A DNA stretch of 64,000 bases from Hemerocallis citrina. Taxonomy: Eukaryota > Streptophyta > Magnoliopsida > Asparagales > Asphodelaceae. This document shows positions 11,086 through 22,040 of the stretch, one piece after another (the first letter of the stretch is position 1; each line of letters starts with the position of its first letter). Below the pieces are notes generated by a model, which worked only from the letters and a program-made list of their open reading frames with translations, ran no database searches and was not told the origin of the DNA. The position numbers and the translations under genes were made by a program. Location of the stretch: contig CM030364.1 of NCBI GenBank assembly GCA_017893485.1, positions 248,919,122 through 248,983,121 on the forward strand, written 5' to 3'.

Positions 11086-13857
11086 TACTTTCTCCATATT
11101 ATTATTACCTGTTTAGTTTAGTTTTTTTGCCATTTTCCTACTTGTATTTCTTGCGGTTGGGACTTGCATCTAACGGGCAATATATTTTCCTGTTTTCCCT
11201 ATTTTCTCTGTAATTGCCTACTGGAGTTGGTGAGCTAAAGTTTTAAGCTGCGCAATTGGAATAATTTGCTTAAAATGTTGTGATGAACTATTTTATTTCA
11301 TGATCTGTATTGAGACTTGTATTTGGGCTTATTGTCCCAGGATTATTGTTTTGTTTCGGATCTAGTATTTGTTGAAACATTCAATATTGATGTAATAAAT
11401 ACTATTGAGTTATGATTGTTTTTGCATGCCTGATTGGATTATACTATTATATTTACTGTTATGATGAGTCAAGCAGGTCCGTACAGCTTATGGATGGTGA
11501 GCTATCCGCTGGGCTTAGTCGCGTACCGTATTACGTATTCTTTTGGGAAGTGGGGCGTGACATGACGAGTGTAAGAAAACAGAAAGCAAGCATGCATAAT
11601 ACAAGTCAAGAAAACCACAAATGCGTATGATAATTTCTAATGCATACTTGTCGGATTCTATGCATCCTATTCTACAGTGCAAGCCCTTATAGTTCTCCAC
11701 TTTATAGGGTTTAATCCCTCGTTATGCAACTAATCCTACCACGGTGTTTACTTTAAAATTTAGAGAATTTTGTGAGTATATAGTACCATGCCCCGGTAAT
11801 CCCTGAGAATTAACTTTTCCATCATCCGTGATATTGGGTACACACCCTCACACCCCGATAAATCCGAAAATTGAAACCCACACCATCCGCCAATGGTACC
11901 TCATCACACAAATATCCCATGAGCGTCACCTCGGCCCGTGGTAATCTCGAAGATTCATCCCACACCGTTCGTGATCACACCCCGGTAATTCTTGAGATTT
12001 ATCTTCCACCGTCCTGTCATAGGAGGCCCCCCTACCCATGTTTGCTTTTATTTCATCACAACTCCAACTAGTGCATGTTCTTAGGTTTATTATTATTATT
12101 AGTTAAGCCAAAATTCCCCTAGAGTTTGTGTACCCTACCAGACTTAATTCCACTAACTTAATAACAAGGCCCCATGGCCAAAATATCCGCAAAGTCTCAA
12201 CTGCTGGCATGTTAGGATCCCACTCAACCTCTAGAGTCTCAAAAACTTAAAACATCAACTTAACATTTCCTGGTATCTCATAAATCTAAATAATCCAACT
12301 CATAACGAGGTTTCCCTCAAATCCAATAGTCAATAAAAACCAAATACTTCCATAATGTAACGGTATAATTTATCAAAACTGAAACAAATTATGAACAAAA
12401 CTGAGATTTATACTCTCAAAAACAGTGTAGAATAGATCCAATATAATACTCTTGAAATTACGAAACATCTACTTTCTAAAAACCACAAAAAATAGAACTT
12501 AAACACCATCAAAATGTAAGAATTCACTCTCTAAAAGGGTTGTAATCTAAACCAAATCACTTTGAAAAATAGAGAAGTTAACTTTGCAAATTCGATGAAA
12601 CAATCGAAATAGAAAGAAAACTTAGCAAAATAGTGTGCATAACTCATCTTCACGGTCAACTGTCATATACGGTATAAAAGATGGCGGTCGTTCACACTGT
12701 GGCAGTTGACTGACGGTTACTACAGAAAATACTGCAGTCGACTGCACGGGGGAAGAATGGCGACAGGCCAGGCATGACAATCGAATGCACTGTGCGTTCA
12801 ATTGAACTGCAGTCGACCACGCAGTTGACTGGCATGTTCAGTCTGCGACAGCCAAGAACTCTGCAATTCTCTCAAAACTGATATATGTTAAAAACTCCGA
12901 ATACATGATTTCAAAAGATGAAAACCTGAGATAAAACAAGTAAATCTTGGGCAAAAACAACCCAGTTCGTATATCAAATCAAATCCTCATGAATTTCACA
13001 AAAATCTCAAATCTTGAAATTACAACTTGAATAAGAAGATATTTAAAGAAACTTTTCGTATAAATACTTGAAAACCACAAAACACAGTCAAGATCTCTTC
13101 TCATACAGAATATCACACCTAAACATGTTTAAAATTGAGATTACTCTTGAATTATACATTCGTTGGTTAAAATATCTCAATCCATCCAACTCAACATTAA
13201 GTTCTTTCACTTCTTATTCAATTTAACCCAAAAAAAACCAAACTCTCCATGTTTCATCTCAGAACAGCGAGTACAAAAGTAAATCAGCAACTTAAACATT
13301 CTATATTCATCCATATGCACGAATGACATTACTATTCAGTTTGCATTTTATTTATACATGATATACATCCACAATTCAATAAATTCTCACACAAGCAATA
13401 ATTAGATCTATACTAATTAGATGACAATTCTACATATCTCATCTGAATTCAAGATCAATTCAAAACATGATTTATTCAAACATGGCATAAGAAAGTGAAG
13501 ATGTTTGTGTAGTTTACTCATCAACTTTTTAAGCATGGAAAATTACTCATATCTTCATATTTCTTCATGAAAGATGTTGATTAGTTATCTATTCATTTAG
13601 AATCAATATTCACACATCATATTTCATAATCATACAACTCATAATCGTGCATTATACTTGAACACTTTACAATCATATAACAAACAAGAGGTAAGAAAGC
13701 ATCACCCACCTCAAAGAAGATTAATTTGAAGCACAATAGTAATAGTAAAGAAAAGCTCCTTCCTTCTCCTTGCAAAAGTCCAAGATCCAAGCTTTAAACT
13801 CCAAGAAAATAACAAGAAAATAGATTTTGGGTTCACAACAGGGAATAGCAGCTGCTG

Positions 13858-13874
13858 CCCCCCCCCCCCCCCCC
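13858..13874. repeat. 17-base C homopolymer
   Basis: An uninterrupted C run inside giant LTR copy A. Confidence 0.95.
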
Positions 13875-14367
13875 TTACCCCCCTACATAGGTTGGGATCT
13901 AGTGTTTTAGGGTTTCACAAAGTTTACAAAAATACTCCTCAAGGAAAATATTTATTTACATATATGAATCCTTCCAATTATTAGTTAATTAAATTGATTT
14001 AAAATAAAGATAAAATTAAATCCCCCCACTCTCCTGATTTGGCTGGCCAATTTGTATAGCCCAAAAAACCGAAATCTGGAGTTTTTATTCCAAGTGGGAA
14101 TTTTGCATAAAAGTCCTTCATTTTTTAGTATTTGCAAATATGTCATAAACCCTTCATAAAAATTCAGAGAATTTATAAATAATACATAATAATAAATATT
14201 AGATTTTCCAAGTGAATTTTTCTGACTTTATGTTTCCCGAGAAAATATTTGCACGTGTTTTGCACGTACAAAAGATGAATTTCAGAAAAATATTTATTAA
14301 ATCACAAAAATTCATTTTAATTCATTTGTAAATTCCAAAATATTATTTAAAATTTCAGGATGTTACA

Positions 14368-15038
14368 TTATTTCCTCATTAGAATAGTTCCTTCCTCAAA
14401 ACTACCGCTACTAGGGACAAAAACAATTACAAGCAAAAGAAGAAAATTACATAAAAATTCGGGAAAGTCCTTCTTCATGCAATCCTCCGGCTCCCAAGTG
14501 GCTTCCTCAAACAACTGGTCTCTCCACAATACCTTGATCATAGGTATAACTTTATTCATCAACACCTTCTCACGATGGTCCACAATCTCCACAGGCTTTT
14601 CCTTGTAGCTCAAGTTCAGCTGTAGCCCTTCGGGCAACTCCATCAACTGGTGATTCTGATTTGGCACATACTTCCTCAACATTGACACATGGAAAATATC
14701 ATGTACTTGTACCAATTCTTCGGGCAACTCTAACTTATACGCCATCTTACCAATCCGCCTCAAAATCCTGTATGGCCCAATGTACCTTGGCGCCAACTTG
14801 CCACCTTTCCCAAATCTGATCACTCCTTTTGTCGGGGAAACCTTGAGATTCACTGCATCTGCAACCTCAAACTCCAAGTCTCTACGCTGAGTATCACCAT
14901 AACTCTTCTGCCGACTCTGAGCTTCGACTAACCTCTTTCGAATTAGTTCTATCTTCTCCGATGTCTGCTGCACAGAAATGGGCCTAAACATCTGCCTCTC
15001 CCCAACTTCATACCAACAAACGCGGGTTCTACACTTCC
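14368..15038 (-). pseudogene. Chromovirus integrase C-terminus and chromodomain (element A)
   Basis: Minus strand. The fragment contains the post-catalytic integrase region (V-C-W-Y-E-V-G-E, then Q-S-R-Q-K-S-Y, L-E-F-E-V-A-D, the G-K-L-A-P-R-Y-I-G-P-Y tail and H-D-I-F-H-V-S-M-L-R). A chromodomain follows (V-E-I-V-D-H-R, L-W-R-D, A-T-W-E-P-E), then a stop directly against the LTR start. Integrases of Ty3/gypsy chromoviruses insert cDNA, and the chromodomain helps target chromatin. The fragment continues at 20450, from which it was split by the LTR inserted at 15039-20445: the residues A-P-Y-E-A-L-Y-G-R-K lie on the far side. Tekay/Del-type assignment comes from the chromodomain, the LTR start and the giant LTR. 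It is not functional because it is interrupted. Confidence 0.9.
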
Positions 15039-17068
15039 TGTAGCGCCTCGAATTTCTAATATAATATCTCAGAAATACGTGGCACAATTCCAGAATCAAC
15101 TTCAATGTAATCATAAATATAACAACCAAATATAGGGAAAATTAAAACTTTTTATTACATCAATTGTTTACAAAGCACAGTGGAAAATTAAACACCTTGA
15201 ATTACAATTTCTTTCTTTTACAATACATTCTTTTACAATTTGTCTAAGGCATATTATCATTCTACCACAAGCATTCAAATCCCAAGCTATAGGCACCTAC
15301 CTGTAAAACATGAGGCTAGAGATAGCCCTAACCTCCAAAACTAAAGGGGTCAGCCATAACGGTGTGAGTGACATCAAAAGAAAAACAACATAAATAAAAC
15401 TTAAGTTATAAAGTCATAAATAACATGTATCAACAGAAGTAACAAATGGAATAAGAAATAACAATAAATAAGACATGAAAACATCAAGTAATACTAGACT
15501 AAGTGTCAAGTGTAGGAAAAAAGAGAACAACATGCATAAAACCAAGTCAAGAAAATATCAATGCTATATGCTGATTCTCTAATGCGTACTTGTCGGATTC
15601 TATGTATCCCACTCTACATAGGTCCGGTGCAAGCCCTTATCGTTCTCCACTTGATAGGGTTTAATCCCCCGTTAAGCAACTAATCCTACTATGATGACTA
15701 CTACGAGATTTAGATATTCTGCAAGTATCGGTTCTCATCCTTGGAATACTGGAGGTCAATCCCACTCCGCAGATCATTCTTTGGCCCTTACGTCCATCGT
15801 CCTAGAAAACTGGGGATTGCCTCACTCCATAGGTCATCCTGGAACCCTCATTGCAAAAACATCACATGAGCGTCGCTTTCGTCCTCGGAATACTGGAGAT
15901 CAATCCCACTCTGCGAATCACTATGTGGCCCTTATGTCTATCGTCCCGAAATACTGGAGAATATCTCACTCCCTGGATCATCCTAGAATCCATAACTCAT
16001 GTTTCCTCTCATTTCATCATATCACCATCTAGTGTCTGTCCTTATCTTGTTAAGTTAATTAATTATTTAATAGATTTCGAATCTCTTAGAGTTGGTGTAC
16101 CCTGCCAGGCTTAACCTAACTTAACAACAACCAAAATCTCAACCGCCGGTAGTTAGGGCCCCACTCAATCTCTAAAGACTCATAACTCAACCATCGATAC
16201 CAAAACTTTCAATAAAACTCACAAATCCGTCATCAAAACGATGATACGAAGAAAACTTCTTAAATCAACAAAAACCCAAATCTATATAATGTACTCATAA
16301 AATTCCAGAATTCAAATAAAATATTAATTCCATTAAATAACAAAAAACAAAATTTGAAGTCGTAGAATATCACAAAACATCAATTCCTTCGAAAACTACA
16401 ATTATCTCTCTTTATAAGGTCATAGGAAAGTAATTTTAATTCTATTATAAACAAAATAATACTCTCTGTAAAATACTGTAATATGTAGCAAAAACATCAT
16501 CTAAAACAGTAGATCAATAATCCATAAGCTCGAAGAAATAAACATTCAAAGAAACGAAGAAAACTCATCAAAATAGCCAATAAAGCAATTGATGGTCGAT
16601 CGTTCAAAATAGTGTAGAAATAGAGTAGTCGACTGTCAATTTGAAATTCTCAAAATAAGAATATGTCAGTCAACCGTGCGGTCGACCGTGACCTGCTATA
16701 CAGCCAGGTTACAATTTTGTGCTTGTTTCGACTGATACATCGATTCCACTTTGTAAAATCATAAATTTGTAAGGCCAACTTCCTGAGATGCTAAAATATG
16801 ACTTGTACAACATATAGGAGTTTATAAAATACATCAAAATTGCATTAAGATCATACAAGAGCAAATTTGATTAAAATCTTCAAAACAGCCACTCTATATA
16901 TATATGTGTGTTCATATAAGGGTTTAAGCTTCAGTTATAGCATTTAAAAATCATCATATAGAAGGAGTAGAATATCTGATTCAATCTTAGTACAAAAATA
17001 ATCAAGATTCAAATTAAAACTTCACAAAACACACAAAAAAGACTCAATTTCTTCAAACAGTGTAATAG

Positions 17069-17079
<11 letters not shown>

Positions 17080-17122
<43 letters not shown>
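17080..17122. repeat. (TG)n microsatellite
   Basis: About 20 TG units in giant LTR copy B. Confidence 0.95.
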
Positions 17123-17128
<6 letters not shown>

Positions 17129-17642
17129 TGTATCTGTAAAAGCATCAAAACTCATCAATTAAGAAGTAGTATGATGTTCAAAACAACCTCTGTATGAAAA
17201 CAAATCAAATCTCAATCAAAAACTTCATAAAAATCACAAAACCCAATTTCGGCTGAACCTAGTCAGACCCGAAATCTTCAACCTTCTTCAAAACATAAAA
17301 ACTTGATTTCTTTTGAACCAAAACCCCTCTTAAATTTTGTTAAATCTCCACACTACCTCCTACATCAGTTTTCCCATGAATGCAAGCATCTATACATGTA
17401 AATAATCAAGTTTACTCATCAAAAACACTCTTACAGATCATATATATATATACATACAGTAAAGATCAAGTTTGTTCACTTTTTGCAGTAACATCATACA
17501 ACCTCATTAGTGTATGTTCAAAACAGCAAGATTATGGAAGAAATCAACATGCCCATGATTTCTATTAGGTTCTTAACAAAGCTCAAATCATCTATGTAAA
17601 AGTTTTGTAACACCCCGTAAATTTTCAAAAATAGTATATGTG

Positions 17643-17644
<2 letters not shown>

Positions 17645-17734
<90 letters not shown>
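17645..17734. repeat. (TA)n microsatellite, ~45 units
   Basis: A pure TA run in the 5' LTR. The matching position of the 3' LTR has about nine TA units followed by a TG run (to about 18598). Confidence 0.97.
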
Positions 17735-17738
<4 letters not shown>

Positions 17739-17808
17739 AAAGTATATAAATATGTTGAAATGTTGGCTGTAGATAAAATCCATGCATGGATTTGATATTA
17801 TAAATGAA

Positions 17809-17948
17809 CTAGTATTATACACGTGCTGTGCACGTGGGAAAAATTGGGGGAATGAAAAGGACAAAAAAAAATCTACCAGCACGTGCATTGCACGGGTTGG
17901 GTTAAGGACAAATTACACTAAGTCCTTCTCCCATTATAGTAGTAGAGA
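17809..17948 (-). mobile_element. 140-bp non-autonomous Helitron
   Basis: On the minus strand it starts TCTCTACTACTATAATGGG and ends with a hairpin CACGTGC-ACA-GCACGTG, then TATAATA and CTAG (the CTRR terminus). It sits between A and T with no target duplication, as Helitrons do. The sister 3' LTR preserves the empty site at 18669/18670 (TAAATGAA followed by TGGTAAGAAG), which fixes both ends to the base. It has no coding capacity. Confidence 0.93.
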
Positions 17949-18273
17949 TGGTAAGAAGTGTATGGTGGCCCACGTGATGGAATGGACAGCATGATGCTGT
18001 TGTTGGAAAAATGTTTACTTCGGTCAAGAGATGGTTGATGACGTGGCCCACCTTGGAAGCTTTCGGATGGGTAAGTGTAAATGATATAAGTCCCATATCG
18101 AATAGATGACATAATATAATAATAATAAATAATAATAGCTAAGGATCAAGAGTCACCTAATCGGTTAACCAACTTTTGAGAGGCAGCCTGTGGTGGGCAG
18201 TTGTACTACATAGTATCTAATTTGTCTTATAAATTGTATAAATTGTCTGAGCTAGGGGCAGGGGCGTTACAAA

Positions 18274-18286
18274 TGGTATCAGAGCC
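18274..18286 (+). other. TRIM primer-binding site
   Basis: TGGTATCAGAGCC, two bases after the 5' LTR, complementary to the initiator tRNA-Met 3' end as known in plants. Confidence 0.93.
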
Positions 18287-18494
18287 GACTTTCGACACCG
18301 AGTGTAGGTAAGAGTGGGTGAGATGTATGCCTGAGAGGGAGCGGGGTTGTGGCCAGGACGCCCGGTAAATCCACGGGGGTGGACTAGGGGTCTGGACAAC
18401 ACGCAGAATCAGGGTACTCCACTCCACATCGGCTAGAAAGTAGATCCTGCACTAGATTGTGCATGCCCCATGCTCAGCGAGGACGCTGATTTCT

Positions 18495-18504
18495 GAAGGG
18501 GGGG
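18495..18504 (+). other. TRIM polypurine tract
   Basis: GAAGGGGGGG lies four bases before the 3' LTR start. Confidence 0.85.
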
Positions 18505-18508
18505 TGTG

Positions 18509-18547
18509 TGTAACACCCCGTAAATTTTCAAAAATAGTATATGTGTA

Positions 18548-18600
<53 letters not shown>

Positions 18601-18992
18601 GAAAGTATATAAATATGTTGAAAGTATATAAAGATAAAATCCATGCATGGATTTGATATTATAAATGAATGGTAAGAAGTGTATGGTGGCCCACGTGATG
18701 GAATGGACAGCATGATGCTGCTGTTGGAAAAATGTTGACTTCGGTCAAGAGATGGTTGATGACGTGGCCCACCTTGGAAGCTTTCGGATGGGTAAGTGTA
18801 AATGATATAAGTCCCATATCGAATAGATGACATAATATAATAATAATAAATAATAATAGCCAAGGATCAAGAGTCACCTAATCGGTTAACCAACTTTTGA
18901 GAGGCAGCCTGTGGTGGGCAGTTGTACTACATAGTATCTAATTTGTCTTATAAATTGTATAAATTATCTGAGCTAGGGGCAGGGGCGTTACA
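18509..18992 (+). repeat. TRIM 3' LTR (484 bp)
   Basis: Starts TGTAACACCCCG and ends GGGGCGTTACA. It lacks the Helitron and carries a TA/TG compound microsatellite. Confidence 0.95.
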
Positions 18993-19163
18993 AGTTTAAT
19001 CATCCATAGCATAGTCTCATGAAAAGATTCGATCTTTTAGTTCATCAACTTATCAAAACTTCATATTATCATCATACAATCCTTAATCATGCTTTCTAAT
19101 ACACAATCATCACATCCAACATGTTTAGAACAATAAGAAAACAAACATATGTCACTCACCTCA

Positions 19164-19341
19164 ATGAAAGAATCAACCGAATTAATAAAGAATAAGAAAA
19201 AGCTCTTCTTTTGCAAGAAAAACAAAATTCTGGATTTGAAATTCCAAAAAATATGAAAGAATCAACCGAATTAATAAAGAATAAGAAAAAGCTCTTCTTT
19301 TGCAAGAAAAACAAAATTCTGGATTTGAAATTCCAAAAAAT
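19164..19341. repeat. Near-perfect 89-bp tandem duplication
   Basis: The unit beginning ATGAAAGAATCAACCG at 19164 is repeated from 19253. The copies are essentially identical, so the duplication is recent. It is inside solo LTR B. Confidence 0.93.
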
Positions 19342-20450
19342 AATAATAAAGAAATTCTTTTGCATAGTGCAGCAAAGAGACGGCTGCACCTCACCTTTAA
19401 TAGGCCAGAAATAGGGTTTTAGGGTTTGTGAATAGATTTGTAAAGTATCTCTTTTAAATATATCTTTACATATATAAATCCTTATACTGAGAAATTAGAT
19501 AAAGCCAATTCAATTTGTATTTAAAAACAAAACCAACACTCCAGATCTGGCCGACACTGTTGTAAAAACCCAGAAAAACAGATTTGTACTTTTTGCCCTC
19601 TAAGTGGCAATTTTGCAAAAAGACCATTCTTTAACAAAACTTGCAAAATAAACCAAATTTATTATATAAAAAAAGGTAAACTCTTTACCTCTGAGGTAGC
19701 CCAAAAATCTGAAAATCTAGAGTTTTCACTCCAAGCGGTAATTATGCACAAAAGTCCATTTTTTTTGTAATTTTTGCAAATAGGTCAAATAAATATAAGA
19801 AAATTCAAAAATAATATAATAAATATTAGATTTTTCAATTAAAATTTCTGAATTTTACTTTCCAAGAAAACATTTGCACAAGATCCACTCAAATTCCATA
19901 TTTGCAAAAACACCATATTTGTTTAAATCTTTACCAAATTAACTCTAAATAAAATTTAAATAGATTTTATTTTCAATGATGACCATGGCCAGCCTAAAAA
20001 TCAGTAAAAATGAATTTTCATTATTTATTTGAGATCCAAACGGCTTTTTACATAAAAGTCCCTCTCTTTCGAAATATTTATAAAAATAGTTTCTTTATTC
20101 AGAAAAATCCCAAAATTTAGGATATACTTAATTATAAATAGGAGAATGTATCCAGAAATTTAAAAGTGGAGATCTGCACCCCAAAAATATTTGCACGTGT
20201 TAAAGTGAGAAATTCATAAAATAGTCAAATAACTTCAAATAAATCTGAAAATTAAAATATCATAAATAAATGAGGAAAATCAATCATTAACCATAAAATT
20301 TTAAGAATTCAAAATTTCCTAACTTTGCATGCGTGTTGCACGTGCAAAAATTGCAATTCAAGAAAATAGTCAAAATAGTCAACTTTACCAATTTACTATT
20401 ATTTAATAATGCAAAATAAGTCATTTTATTTTGCGGGGTGTTACACTTCC

Positions 20451-21919
20451 TCCCATACAACGCTTCATAAGGTGCCATACCGATAGTTGCATTGATACTG
20501 TTGTTACAAGAAAATCAACTAATGCCAAGTACCTCTCCCAACTGTCACCAAAATCCACGACACATGACCTCAGCATGTCCTCCAACACCCGATTCACCCT
20601 CTCTGTTTGACCATCGGTCTGCTGATGAAAACCAGTATTGAAGTAAGTTCTGGTACCCAAAGCTGCTTGCAAATCCTTCCAGAATCTCGATGTGAACCTT
20701 GCATCCCTATCGAAAACAATAGACACGGGAACCCCATGAAGTCTCACACTCATCGATAAACAACTCTGCTAGCTTCTCCAAAGACCATGTAATCTTCATT
20801 GATAAGAAATGAGCTGACTTGGTTAAACGACCCACAATGACCCAAATCGAGTCATTGCCCTTCGGATTCCTAGGCAAACCAGTGATGAAATCCATACTGA
20901 TATTCTCTCATTTCCATTCCGGTATAGGCAACGACTGCAACAAGCCTTCAGGTTTCTGATTTTCTGCCTTGACTTGCTGATAAGTAAAACATCTCACTAC
21001 AAAGTCTGCCACATCTCTTTTCATTCCTGGCCACCAAAAGTGTTGTTTAATGTCCTTGTACATCTTAGTACCTCCAGGATATACTGACAAATAGTATTGT
21101 GTGCTTCCTGCAAGACACTCTTCCTCAAATCTGCATTCTCCAGCACACACAACCTCTTACCCATCCGTAGAACCCTATCTTGGAGACGGAATTCTGATAA
21201 CTTGCCATCGGAAATCTGCTGCAACATCTTCTGAATTACTGAATCTGATTTATGGCCCTCCATAATCTTCTCCCTCAATGTAGGTTGTAGCCTCAATTGT
21301 GCCAACGAAGCTCCCAATCCTTGCAGAACAACCTCAGTACCTGCCTGGTCTATCTCTGCTGCCAACTTCTTCTAAGCCGTAATCAAACATGACAGGCTAC
21401 TCTTCCAACTAAGCCCATCAGCCACTACATTTACCTTGCCTGGATGATACTTGATCTCAGAACGAATGTCTTTCAACACCTCCAACCACCTTCTCTGCCA
21501 AAGATTCAGATCCTTTTGTTGATAAATATACTTCAAGCTCTTGTGATCAGTATATATATTGACCTTTTCTCCATATACATAATGCCTCCACTGCTTCAAG
21601 GCAAAGATGATAGCTGCAAGGTCCAAATCGTGCGTCGGATAGTTCTTCTCATGAGGACGCAACTGCCTCGAACCATAAGCAATAACCTTCCCCTTTTGCA
21701 TCAAGACGCAACCCAAACCTCTGAGCGACGCATCACTGTAGACATCATACTCCTTTTCAGCTTGTGGCAAAGCTAGAATAGGTGTTGACGTCAACCTCTC
21801 CTTCAATTCTAGAAAGCTTGCTTCACATTTATTAGTCAAAGTGAAGCTCACATCCTTCTAAGTCAACCCTATTAATGGAACTGCAATTTGTGCATATACG
21901 TGAACAAATCTCCTGTAGT
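20451..21919 (-). pseudogene. Chromovirus pol remnant: RNase H and integrase (element A)
   Basis: Minus strand. Order: end of reverse transcriptase (Y-R-R-F-V-H at about 21910, then an in-frame stop near 21860), RNase H (21851-21372; D-A-S, T-D-H-K-S-L), integrase zinc-binding part (21365-20908, with a frameshift near 21080), then the DDE core (21,000-20,450). The core has Asp in M-D-F-I-T-G-L-P, Asp in D-R-D-A-R-F and Glu in G-Q-T-E-R-V. It breaks at the G-R-K codons, where the solo LTR is inserted, and resumes at 15038. At least one stop and several frameshifts show it is dead. The RNase H motif reads D-L-D-L-A-A where relatives have Glu at the second acidic position. The 5' half (gag, protease, most of reverse transcriptase) is missing at 21919. 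Confidence 0.9.
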
Positions 21920-22040
21920 TAGCACTGTCACATTTACTCGATACCCGGATCCGACCCGGACCCGGCATTGGACCGAAACCGACCCGATCTATACGGGTCC
22001 GGGTCCGGGTCCGATGCACTTTTGGGTCCGAGTTCGGGTC
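21920..22040 (+). mobile_element. hAT-MITE-like remnant, GGGTCC-rich
   Basis: It starts TAGCACTGTCACATTT, close to the TAG(GG)xTGTCAA start typical of plant hAT MITEs. It continues with GACCCGGACCC words and, in inverted form, GGGTCCGGGTCC words. It separates the broken element A pol from the Tat element LTR. The right end is not resolved and may be truncated. Confidence 0.5.

Larger units (their letters stand above)
8344..11562 (+). mobile_element. Solo LTR of the 49.8-kb chromovirus family (3,219 bp)
   Basis: It starts TGTAACCCCTATTG and ends GGGGCGTGACA on the plus strand. The flanks TGTCG (8339-8343) and TGACG (11563-11567) form a 5-bp target duplication with one mismatch. The undisturbed site can be read in giant LTR copy B near 15500 (CTAAGTGTCAAGTGTAGG). 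It shares with the LTR at 49768-53117 the telomere-like CCCTAACCCTAATT, the pyrimidine-rich leader, and the block AAAGTGAAACTGTTTG followed by GCATGAAGTGCTACCTAG. Internal sequence and the second LTR are absent, as expected after LTR-LTR recombination. Frames at 8651-9211 are only the C/T-rich leader. Confidence 0.85.
7889..14367 (-). repeat. Giant chromovirus LTR (copy A), ~3.25 kb plus an insert
   Basis: On the minus strand it starts TGTAACATCCTGAAATTT at 14367, directly after the chromovirus pol stop codon, and ends GGGCGCTACA at 7889, next to a primer-binding site. Removing the solo LTR inserted at 8344-11562 and its duplication leaves about 3.25 kb. It is collinear with the solo LTR at 15039-20445: both carry the block around CTTGTCGGATTCTATG, the block GCAAGCCCTTAT followed by GTTCTCCACTT, a GTCGAC-rich block, and the 3' block with TTTGCACGTG. 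It has no gene. Confidence 0.8.
17606..18271 (+). repeat. TRIM 5' LTR (666 bp)
   Basis: Starts TGTAACACCCCG and ends GGGGCGTTACA. Compared with the 3' LTR it has a much longer TA run (17645-17734) and a 140-base Helitron at 17809-17948. Confidence 0.95.
17606..18992 (+). mobile_element. TRIM-type miniature LTR retrotransposon, complete
   Basis: A 1,387-bp element with two LTRs (17606-18271 and 18509-18992), a 237-bp internal region, a tRNA-Met primer-binding site and a G-rich polypurine tract. It is flanked by the perfect 5-bp duplication AGTTT (17601-17605 and 18993-18997). It encodes nothing and would need enzymes from another element. The LTRs differ by few substitutions apart from microsatellite length and one insertion, which points to a fairly recent insertion. 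A relative lies at 7293-7888. Confidence 0.95.
15039..20445 (-). mobile_element. Solo giant LTR (copy B) inserted in element A pol
   Basis: It is bounded by TGTAGCGCC at 15039 and GGGGTGTTACA at 20445, with a perfect 5-bp duplication CTTCC at 15034-15038 and 20446-20450. Minus-strand orientation is inferred from homology to copy A. No pol, primer-binding site or second LTR copy belongs to it, so it is read as a solo LTR of about 4.0 kb once the nested TRIM is removed. It is longer than copy A partly because a block with 'plus-strand AAGTGGCAATTTTGCA'-like sequence is present about three times between 19.5 and 20.2 kb. It holds no gene. Confidence 0.88.

Noticed and set aside
17518..17888. Tyr/Ile repeat proteins
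   Set aside because: Translation of the TA microsatellite in the TRIM LTR.
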